A stretch of DNA of 5,129 nt from an uncultured bacterium (GTDB taxonomy: Bacteria > Hydrogenedentota > Hydrogenedentia > Hydrogenedentales > JAEUWI01): positions 1 through 5,129 of the forward strand of contig CALAXS010000474.1 in the NCBI GenBank assembly GCA_937895305.1, in the 5' to 3' direction. Below are positions 1-5,129 of the stretch, one piece after another. Both the position numbers and the translations under genes were made by a program. Within the stretch, counting starts at the first letter, position 1, and the number at the start of each line of letters is the position of its first letter. Below the pieces are notes generated by a model. That model saw only the letters and a program-made list of their open reading frames with translations. It did no database searches and was not told where the DNA came from.

Positions 1-287
1 GGGAAGCACATGTATTCACTCAAGGAAAGGCTATCGATGAATTTTTTCAGGATCGCCTATTACAACATTCCTTAATTCGTTGTATTGAAATTATCGGCGA
101 AGCTGCTACACGTATTGATTCAACTTACAAGGATGAACATCCTGAACTTCCCTGGTTTGAAATGATTGCAATGCGCAACCGACTTATTCACGCCTATTTT
201 GATGTTGATCTGGAGATAGTCTGGAAGACCAGTGAAGCGGAATTACCCGAGCTTATTCAACAGATCGAAGGATTACTGCTTGATTAG
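1..287 (+). CDS. HepT-like (DUF86) HEPN ribonuclease toxin, 5'-truncated by window edge
   Basis: The reading frame is open from base 3 to a TAG stop at 285-287 and gives 94 residues with no internal stop. What I see: a helix-rich small protein with the segment IEIIGEAATRI (about residues 28-38), then LPWFEMIAMRNRLIHAYFDV (about 49-68). The latter holds an R-x4-H motif (R58, H63 of the fragment) followed by A-Y, i.e. RX4HXY. Known of the family: this is the signature of HepT toxins of MNT/HepT toxin-antitoxin pairs. HepT is a HEPN-fold RNase, and the Tyr of HXY is the residue AMPylated by the MNT nucleotidyltransferase antitoxin. Family members are roughly 110-140 residues, so perhaps 20-40 N-terminal residues lie outside the window. 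No MNT gene follows, so any partner must be upstream. GC is about 41%, well below the genes to the right, which suggests separate acquisition. The family call is strong; whether the toxin is active cannot be judged. Confidence 0.88.
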   Translation, partial: EAHVFTQGKAIDEFFQDRLLQHSLIRCIEIIGEAATRIDSTYKDEHPELPWFEMIAMRNRLIHAYFDVDLEIVWKTSEAELPELIQQIEGLLLD

Positions 288-307
288 GCAAACAAGACAA
301 AGTGCTC

Positions 308-313
308 TATAAA
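308..313 (+). promoter_or_regulatory. Candidate -10 box (TATAAA) upstream of the amidohydrolase gene
   Basis: TATAAA matches five of six bases of the sigma70 -10 consensus and lies 64 bases upstream of the preferred ATG. No good -35 hexamer stands at the right distance: TTGATT at 280-285 is too far, with a 22-base spacer. There is no TGn extension. It would place transcription start near 320, just upstream of the hairpin at 329-348. The site is weak and offered only because the gene needs a promoter if it is not read through from the toxin gene. Confidence 0.25.
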
Positions 314-316
314 CCT

Positions 317-334
317 TTGCATACCCTGTTGCAT
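317..334 (+). repeat. Direct repeat of TTGCAT, 12 bp apart
   Basis: TTGCAT occurs at 317-322 and again at 329-334, start to start 12 bases. The second copy is also the left arm of the hairpin at 329-348. Two short copies at about one helical turn can mark a protein binding site, but six-base repeats also arise by chance, so this is only a candidate operator for the downstream gene. Confidence 0.35.
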
Positions 335-348
335 CCTATTGGATGTAA
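329..348 (+). promoter_or_regulatory. Hairpin / inverted repeat in the leader of the amidohydrolase gene
   Basis: TTGCATCC at 329-336 and GGATGTAA at 341-348 pair over eight positions (seven Watson-Crick, one G-U at 331/346) around a TATT loop. It lies 41 bases after the toxin stop codon and ends 15 bases before the Shine-Dalgarno of the next gene. No T-run follows, so it is not a normal intrinsic terminator. It could be a protein-binding palindrome, a leader-RNA hairpin, or a 3'-end stabiliser of the toxin transcript. Confidence 0.5.
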
Positions 349-363
349 ACAAGGTACTCACAC

Positions 364-368
364 AAAGG
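364..368 (+). promoter_or_regulatory. Shine-Dalgarno that sets the amidohydrolase start
   Basis: AAAGG at 364-368 sits eight bases before ATG 377, a normal spacing. This favours ATG 377 over the in-frame GTG at 302, which has no comparable purine tract in front of it and would put 25 residues with no signal-peptide character ahead of the evident export signal. Confidence 0.7.
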
Positions 369-376
369 TTAGTAAA

Positions 377-1714
377 ATGAATCCTCTCAATCGACCGATA
401 TCGCGAATACTCTTCTATAGCTTCACTGGCTTTATACTGGTACTCGGCGCGGCATCCGCCATAGCAGCACCCACGGCGACCGCCTTCGTGGATGTGAACG
501 TTATCCCCATGAATGAGGAAACTGTGCTGGCCCATCAGACGGTATTGGTGGAAGGGGGTGTCATTTCACAGATAGGTGCGGTGAGTGATGTTGTTGTCCC
601 CGAGGGCACTCAGGTTATTGACGCACAGGGACAGTACCTCATCCCCGGACTCCATGATATGCATGTCCACCTGAATGGCGGTCGACGGAATAATCCCATC
701 TTCCTGAAACAGTACCTGGCCAATGGAGTGACGACGGTGTTGTGTCTGAAGGGGAACAAAATTATCCTGGACCAGCGGGAGGAGGTTCGTGCAGGTACAA
801 TCCCTGGCCCGGACATCTTTACCACGGGACCGATTGTGGCGCAGATGGGTGCTGACCCACAGACCTATGACGAGGGCAAACAGGTTGTAAAGGATCAGGT
901 CGCCGAGGGCTATGACTACATCAAGGTCTATAACGAGGTACCCGCCGAAGCCTATGAGGGCATTATGGACCAGGCGGATGAGATGGGGGTGACGGTCATT
1001 GGCCATGCGGTCCGGTCGGTGGGGATAGAGGGCGCACTACGGCGCAAGCAGGATGTGGTCCACCTGGAGGAATTCATCTATGGGTACTTTGGGAAGGACC
1101 TGGATGAAGCACGCATTCCTGAACTCGTAGCCAAAACGAAAGCATCGGGTATCAGCGTGACGGCGACGCTGGTGGCCTATCACACTATCCTGGATCAGGT
1201 CACCGATTTGAACAAAGCGCTGGACAATCCTGCTACAGAATATGTACCTGCCCCTATCCTCACCAGCTGGCGTGAACGCAATGAATACCGGAAAAACTTT
1301 GATATGGATGACCTGAATGAATACCTGGCGCCTTCCTGTGCCTTCATCGAAAAACTGACCAAGGCCTTTCAGGACGCTGGCGTTCCCCTCATGGCGGGTA
1401 CCGATGCCATCATGCCCGTGGTCGTACCGGGATTCTCTATCTATCGTGAGTTGGAATATCTCGTGGCAGCAGGGCTATCCCCTTATGAGGCCCTGGCAAC
1501 TGCAACGCGAACCCCTGCTGAATATCTGGGACGGGGTGCAAGCACGGGTACTATCGAAAAGGGTAAGGAAGCCACATTTATTTTAGTCGATGCGAATCCG
1601 CTGGAAGACATAGCCCATGCGCGTAAACGGGCCGGGGTTATACAACGGGGCAACTGGATGAATCGGGAAGCATTGGATGCCATGCTCTATTCCACGAAAC
1701 CGAAAGCGGGGTAG
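377..1714 (+). CDS. Exported metal-dependent amidohydrolase, imidazolonepropionase/prolidase-like
   Basis: The product is 445 residues from ATG 377. Residues 1-30 form a Sec signal peptide: R6 and R10, a hydrophobic core at about 11-25, then A-x-A sites ending at A28 and A30. A small beta domain follows (about 34-90), then a TIM-barrel. Metal-site residues of the amidohydrolase superfamily can be seen: HxH in DMHVHL (H96, H98), the lysine of DYIKVY (K183, probable carboxylated bridging lysine), H210 in IGHAV, H229 in VVHLEE and D343 in MAGTDA. The tail GTIEKGKEATFILVDANPLED is the typical end of COG1228-type hydrolases. The enzyme should hydrolyse a C-N bond (dipeptide, cyclic amide or similar) in the periplasm or outside the cell. 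Substrate specificity within this group cannot be read from sequence, so no symbol is given. An upstream GTG at 302 is in frame but less likely as start. The stop lies one base from the stop of the convergent mannosidase gene, and no terminator is visible. Confidence 0.9.
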   Translation: MNPLNRPISRILFYSFTGFILVLGAASAIAAPTATAFVDVNVIPMNEETVLAHQTVLVEGGVISQIGAVSDVVVPEGTQVIDAQGQYLIPGLHDMHVHLNGGRRNNPIFLKQYLANGVTTVLCLKGNKIILDQREEVRAGTIPGPDIFTTGPIVAQMGADPQTYDEGKQVVKDQVAEGYDYIKVYNEVPAEAYEGIMDQADEMGVTVIGHAVRSVGIEGALRRKQDVVHLEEFIYGYFGKDLDEARIPELVAKTKASGISVTATLVAYHTILDQVTDLNKALDNPATEYVPAPILTSWRERNEYRKNFDMDDLNEYLAPSCAFIEKLTKAFQDAGVPLMAGTDAIMPVVVPGFSIYRELEYLVAAGLSPYEALATATRTPAEYLGRGASTGTIEKGKEATFILVDANPLEDIAHARKRAGVIQRGNWMNREALDAMLYSTKPKAG

Positions 1715-1715
1715 C

Positions 1716-4700
1716 TTACTTCAGGTACACCTTCAACGTCTTGATTTCAAAGGGACGGAAATCAACGGTCACGCCATCTTTTTCTATCCGTAGTGCTGCA
1801 TCGTTTTCTTCCATCATGTCACAGGTAGCCGCTTTTTTAATGCTACGGGCGAAGGTAAAGGTGGCAGGGCCGCGGGTCTTGCCCGCTTCGTAGCAACGCA
1901 GGATAACCGCGTCGTCTTTTTCGGCTTTCTTGATGCTTTCCATAATGACATTGGGGTTGTCCACACTACAGAAATCCAGACCGTGCCCGTCTCCTGTGGT
2001 CTCGCCCAGGAAAATTGGTGTAAGGGTCTGGTTGAGCGCGTAGGCTTCGTGCACAACGGCTTCGGTGTTAAATGGACCGTCATGGGGCAATAGTGCATAA
2101 GTGAATTCGTGTTCCCCCTGGTCCGCTTCTGCGTCGGGATTCATGGGCGACCGCAGCAGGGTAATAGAAATTTGTTTGTCCAGGCTGTCGTGACCGTATT
2201 TACAATCGTTGAGCAGGGCCACACCATAGTTGCCCTCGGAGACATCGACCCATTTATGGGCGCAGACCTCAAAGCGGGCCTCGTCCCAACTGGTGTTGGC
2301 ATGCATGGGCCGTTCCACATGGCCGAACTGAATCTCGTTGCGCCAGTGGTCTGCGAGGATGTCGAAGGCGAAGCCAGCCTTGAGCAGGGTGTGGCGTTCG
2401 TGCCAGTCCACGTGGGTTTTAAAATCGATACGACGACTATGTACGTAGCAGGTCATGTCCTGGGTCAGGGTCGATGCCTTAGCCACTTTGTAGACCGTGC
2501 GCAGGGTAAAAAAGAGGGGGCCATCGGCCACCACCTCACGGGATGTCCAATGGGCTACGGGCTGTATGGTGTTTCGGTAGAATCGGTCGATGTCCCAGGC
2601 GTCCCAGAACATGGGGAAGTCTTCGGCGGTATAGAGCTGGTTCAACACTTCGCCCTCACGGACGATGTTACGGTCCGCCGCTTTATCGATGCAGGCACTG
2701 ATGGCGCCCTCCTCATTAAAACGCAGACTATAGTGGGGCGTTTCCAATGATTTACCGTTAAAGGTGAAGGGCGATGCCCAGGCATCCTCCGTATCGCGCA
2801 GCGCGATGGGGGTTGTGCCAAGGGATTCTGTCTTTACCAGGACCGCAAGACCATTTTCCGTTTTCTGACAGGGCAGAGCCTTGCCCTCCACATCACAGGC
2901 ACTGGCCCCTTTGGCGTTTTCGAGATACACAATATCTTCGCGTGACAAGGATAGCGCGTTTGCGACCAGCCAGGCGTTGTGTTCGGAATCGGGCAATAAG
3001 GTCGCCCCCATACATTGTAGTGCCTCGGTACGCAAGATGAGCAGCGCAGCTTCCATGGCGAAGTATTCGGCCTCTGCGGTTTTGTATACGGTATGAATGG
3101 AAGAACCGGGGATGATGTCATGAAACTGGTTGGTGAGCAAGGTACGCCAGTGGCCCTGCAACGCATCCGCAGGATATTCGTAGCCCAGGGGCTGGGCCAT
3201 GACAGAATACAACTCCACCTCGCGGAGCAGCAATTCCAACTTGCGGTTATAGCGTTTGGTTTTCGCCTGGGTGGTGTAGGTACCGCGATGAATTTCCAGG
3301 TACAACTCACCCACCCAGTCGGGCCAATCGTCACGTTTTTGCTGGAGCGTTTTCAGGAACTCAGATACATTCACCCATTCGGTTTTGGGGCACCCTTCCA
3401 GGTCGATCATGCGCCGGGCATGTTCCGCCATCTCGCGCGTGGGTCCACCACCACCATCGCCATAGCCCACCGACGCGAGGGTCGTATCCAGCAGTTCTTT
3501 GTGCTGCACATGTTGCCAGGTGTCATTGAGAATATTGGGCAGCACTTCCGCGTTATACCCGCCATCGCGCGTGAGAATGTAATGGGCGAAGATGCGGCTG
3601 CCGTCGATGCCTTCCCACCAGAAAGTATCGTGGGGAAAAACATTGGTGTCGTTCCAGTTAATCTTGGACGTAACAAAATTTTTGATGCCGCAGCCCTGTA
3701 GAATCTGGGGCAACGCGGCGGAATAGCCAAAGACATCGGGCAGCCACAGGGTGTCGCCGCTGTACCCGAAATACTGCTGCGTCGCCTTGCGCCCTTCGAG
3801 AAATTGACGCACGAGGGACTCACCACCCGTAACATTACAATCCGCCTCGACCCACATACCACCGTTGGGTTCCCAGCGACCTTCCTTTACGCGCTTCTGA
3901 ATACGACGCAAGATGTCCGGGTAGTGTTCTTCCATCCCGGCATAGAGCCAGGGCTGGGACTGTTGGAAGTGCAGCTCCGGGTAGTCGTACATCAGCCCGA
4001 GCACGGTAGAGAAGGACCGCGCGCCCTTGCGGATGGATTCGCGCACAGGCCAGAGCCAGGCGATGTCGATGTGGGCGTGACCCACGATAGAGACGGTGGG
4101 CATGGAACTTGCATTCTTCGCTTCGAGGAGCGGCACGATTTTTTTACGAGCCTCCGTTACCGCAGCTTCCAGTTCCGCAGTGTCTTTCCAGTGCACGGGG
4201 ATGCAATCGAAAGCAGCAGAAAGCACATCAATGATAACCGCACGACGACGGCTGTGCTCATCCAGAATCAGTACTGTACGATACAGCGTGTCAGCCTCAT
4301 AAAAAAACGCGGTAGTCTCGGTACGTTCAATGACCAGCTCCGACGACTCCAGCGTGTGAGGTGGTTCATGTCCGGGAAAACCGCAGAACTGGTGGTTAAA
4401 GGTGCCCTCCTGATAGGGGTCATTACCCGGTATCTGATGGCCCGTATAAGCCTCTACGTGGATGGCATAGGCCTCGCCCCCCTTGGCGTTGGGGGTGAGC
4501 AGGGCCTCGTGGTGCTTGATGTTTAACCCGGACCAGGCCTTGCCGTCCACAAAAAGCATCTTCTCTGCATAGGACTCCTGGCGATAATAGACCCGCTTAC
4601 CCTTGGCGGATTTGGGAATCTCGACGCTACCCCGGAACCAGGTGGTGGAGGCATCCCTACCCCACTCCGTACCCACAGGCGCGGGCTGATAATCCAGCGT

Positions 4701-4832
4701 TTCCGGCGGGGTTCGGTAATGTTCCAGCGTCGCTGCCATAGCGAGGGGAACCTGCGCAATAACTTCATAACGCCAGTCGCGGAGCTTGTCCACACGACGA
4801 CGAATTTTTTCCAGGGCCTTGGGTGCTATCAC
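1716..4832 (-). CDS. Alpha-mannosidase, glycoside hydrolase family 38, cytoplasmic Ams1-like type
   Basis: The product is 1038 residues from a GTG start, the usual size for Ams1/MAN2C1-like members of the family. It should remove alpha-linked mannose from oligosaccharides. Domain order: N-terminal beta-rich domain (about 1-240), catalytic GH38 domain (about 246-515), helical middle domain (about 515-610), C-terminal beta domains (about 690-1038). Key residues by comparison with Drosophila Golgi mannosidase II: zinc ligands H254 and D256 in GHAHIDIAW, D366 in LPDVFGYS (nucleophile and zinc ligand) and H571 in NQFHDIIPGSS. The loop GYGDGGGGPT (456-465) is typical of the Ams1-like branch. All these motifs are intact. 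No signal peptide or membrane segment is seen at the N-terminus, so it should act in the cytoplasm, on imported or internally released glycans. It stands alone: no transporter, regulator or second glycosidase lies in the window. The GTG start is supported by a good Shine-Dalgarno eight bases upstream. The preceding promoter region carries operator-like repeats. Linkage preference (alpha-1,2/1,3/1,6) cannot be told. Confidence 0.96.
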   Translation of the reverse strand: MIAPKALEKIRRRVDKLRDWRYEVIAQVPLAMAATLEHYRTPPETLDYQPAPVGTEWGRDASTTWFRGSVEIPKSAKGKRVYYRQESYAEKMLFVDGKAWSGLNIKHHEALLTPNAKGGEAYAIHVEAYTGHQIPGNDPYQEGTFNHQFCGFPGHEPPHTLESSELVIERTETTAFFYEADTLYRTVLILDEHSRRRAVIIDVLSAAFDCIPVHWKDTAELEAAVTEARKKIVPLLEAKNASSMPTVSIVGHAHIDIAWLWPVRESIRKGARSFSTVLGLMYDYPELHFQQSQPWLYAGMEEHYPDILRRIQKRVKEGRWEPNGGMWVEADCNVTGGESLVRQFLEGRKATQQYFGYSGDTLWLPDVFGYSAALPQILQGCGIKNFVTSKINWNDTNVFPHDTFWWEGIDGSRIFAHYILTRDGGYNAEVLPNILNDTWQHVQHKELLDTTLASVGYGDGGGGPTREMAEHARRMIDLEGCPKTEWVNVSEFLKTLQQKRDDWPDWVGELYLEIHRGTYTTQAKTKRYNRKLELLLREVELYSVMAQPLGYEYPADALQGHWRTLLTNQFHDIIPGSSIHTVYKTAEAEYFAMEAALLILRTEALQCMGATLLPDSEHNAWLVANALSLSREDIVYLENAKGASACDVEGKALPCQKTENGLAVLVKTESLGTTPIALRDTEDAWASPFTFNGKSLETPHYSLRFNEEGAISACIDKAADRNIVREGEVLNQLYTAEDFPMFWDAWDIDRFYRNTIQPVAHWTSREVVADGPLFFTLRTVYKVAKASTLTQDMTCYVHSRRIDFKTHVDWHERHTLLKAGFAFDILADHWRNEIQFGHVERPMHANTSWDEARFEVCAHKWVDVSEGNYGVALLNDCKYGHDSLDKQISITLLRSPMNPDAEADQGEHEFTYALLPHDGPFNTEAVVHEAYALNQTLTPIFLGETTGDGHGLDFCSVDNPNVIMESIKKAEKDDAVILRCYEAGKTRGPATFTFARSIKKAATCDMMEENDAALRIEKDGVTVDFRPFEIKTLKVYLK

Positions 4833-4840
4833 TGGAGTAT

Positions 4841-4846
4841 CCCCTC
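4841..4846 (-). promoter_or_regulatory. Shine-Dalgarno of the mannosidase gene
   Basis: On the minus strand GAGGGG lies eight bases before the GTG codon at 4832-4830. It supports this non-ATG start. The next downstream in-frame methionine (M32) would remove part of the N-terminal domain. Confidence 0.7.
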
Positions 4847-4863
4847 GGGTATATGCTTGGAAT

Positions 4864-4890
4864 CAGAGGACAAAAGTATAGCACAGAGGA
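4864..4890. repeat. Direct repeat of CAGAGGA flanking the mannosidase -10 box
   Basis: CAGAGGA occurs at 4864-4870 and 4884-4890 on the plus strand (TCCTCTG on the minus strand), exactly 20 bases start to start, about two helical turns. The copies bracket the -10 element at 4875-4880: one just upstream of it, the other over the expected transcription start. That placement fits a repressor operator, though two seven-base copies alone do not prove it. Confidence 0.45.
4875..4883 (-). promoter_or_regulatory. Extended -10 promoter of the mannosidase gene
   Basis: On the minus strand the sequence reads TGC-TATACT: a TGn extension followed by a -10 hexamer matching TATAAT in five of six bases. No good -35 box is present 17 bases upstream, which is common for extended -10 promoters or those that need an activator. 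Transcription would start near 4868, leaving a leader of about 35 bases with the Shine-Dalgarno at 4841-4846. Confidence 0.6.
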
Positions 4891-4894
4891 AATT

Positions 4895-4906
4895 GGGTTC
4901 CTACCC
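4895..4906. promoter_or_regulatory. Short palindrome over the -35 position of the mannosidase promoter
   Basis: GGGT-TCCT-ACCC has perfect four-base arms around a four-base centre. The -35 hexamer expected from the -10 box at 4875-4880 would fall at 4898-4903, inside this palindrome. It may be a regulator site replacing a poor -35, but the arms are short and chance is a real alternative. Confidence 0.3.
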
Positions 4907-5023
4907 GTAAGTGCGATATACCTGTGACGAAAATACACCAAAGTACGAAAAGCCGGTATCCAAAATTGGCCACAAGAAATACAGATGCGCTGAATTGCAC
5001 AGAAAAAACATTGTATTGTACAC

Positions 5024-5029
5024 TATACT
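5024..5029 (+). promoter_or_regulatory. Candidate rightward -10 box (TATACT), divergent from the mannosidase
   Basis: TATACT on the plus strand matches the -10 consensus in five of six bases. No convincing -35 is found 17 bases upstream. An alternative pairing is TTGCAC (4995-5000) with TACACT (5019-5024) over an 18-base spacer. Either would drive transcription out of the right edge of the window, which would suit a divergently transcribed gene. Evidence is limited to these hexamers in an AT-rich stretch. Confidence 0.3.
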
Positions 5030-5129
5030 CGGTATCGGTCGAGTGGGTTTTTGGTTATACCGCATTGGCTTAATAGACTCCCCTTGATCGGAATTATTTT
5101 TTATCGTGCAGGCTTTAGCATTGTCGGGG

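Larger units (their letters stand above)
4833..5129. other. Intergenic region upstream of the mannosidase gene, no supported gene
   Basis: This stretch is more AT-rich than the coding regions (about 35-45% GC in the parts counted). It holds the leftward mannosidase promoter, its repeats, a repeat of ACGAAAA at 4927-4933 and 4945-4951 (18 bases apart) and a possible rightward promoter near 5024. Two frames stay open to the right edge: minus strand from 5128 to a TAG at 4903-4901 (75 codons) and plus strand from 4994 onward (45 codons). Neither shows a recognisable family or a good start with Shine-Dalgarno, so neither is called as a gene. Confidence 0.6.

Noticed and set aside
329..348. The hairpin considered as an intrinsic terminator of the toxin gene
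   Set aside because: The bases after it (ACAAGGTACTC) contain no T-run, so the standard terminator form is absent.
284..535. An 83-codon minus-strand frame across the toxin/hydrolase gap
   Set aside because: It overlaps the hairpin, Shine-Dalgarno and signal peptide coding region of the hydrolase and resembles no known protein.
566..1006. A 146-codon minus-strand open frame inside the hydrolase gene
   Set aside because: It is antisense to the metal-site region of a clear amidohydrolase, with no family features of its own.
1704..1717. AAGC/GCTT inverted repeat spanning the two stop codons, considered as a bidirectional terminator
   Set aside because: The stem has only four pairs, the loop is G-rich and no T-run follows on either strand.
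2109..2750. A 213-codon plus-strand open frame inside the mannosidase gene
   Set aside because: It is antisense to the C-terminal domains; the composition looks like a shadow of the real reading frame.
3093..3701. A 202-codon plus-strand open frame inside the mannosidase gene
   Set aside because: It is antisense to the GH38 catalytic and middle domains; no domain or convincing ribosome site was seen.
3804..4526. A 240-codon plus-strand open frame inside the mannosidase gene
   Set aside because: It lies wholly antisense to a conserved catalytic region, has no recognisable family, and its openness is explained by codon bias of the real gene.
1..5129. CRISPR arrays, tRNA or rRNA genes, insertion sequences and phage attachment sites
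   Set aside because: Reading both strands by eye, I found no regularly spaced repeats, transposase motifs, terminal inverted repeats or tRNA-like cloverleaf segments; this was not a computed search.

Overview
This 5.1 kb window looks like ordinary bacterial chromosome. It holds two complete protein genes, the 3' part of a third, and short intergenic stretches with candidate control elements. The taxon cannot be fixed from the sequence. A Sec signal peptide on the hydrolase, GTG/ATG starts with purine-rich Shine-Dalgarno sites and about 53-55% GC in the two main genes fit a free-living bacterium, probably one with a cell envelope compartment outside the inner membrane. Nothing identifies the phylum.

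Layout from left to right. Positions 1-287 (+) are the end of a HepT-like (DUF86, HEPN fold) toxin gene, cut by the left edge. It is clearly more AT-rich (about 41% GC) than the rest. Positions 288-376 are a short intergenic region with a repeated TTGCAT and a good hairpin. Positions 377-1714 (+) encode an exported amidohydrolase-superfamily enzyme of the imidazolonepropionase/prolidase-like group. Positions 1716-4832 (-) encode a full-length cytoplasmic alpha-mannosidase of glycoside hydrolase family 38. The hydrolase and mannosidase genes converge with one base between their stop codons. Positions 4833-5129 contain no gene I can support. They hold a convincing leftward promoter for the mannosidase, flanked by repeats that look like operators, plus a weaker candidate rightward promoter near the right edge.

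The genes do not form one operon or an obvious shared pathway. The toxin fragment belongs to a toxin-antitoxin pair whose partner must lie to the left of the window, if it exists. The hydrolase probably acts on a peptide-like or cyclic amide substrate outside the cytoplasm. The mannosidase would trim mannose from imported oligosaccharides or glycan breakdown products in the cytoplasm. I see no strong evidence for an undescribed system. The points most worth a second look are the repeat arrangement around the mannosidase promoter, the low-GC toxin remnant at the left edge and the nearly abutting convergent stops.
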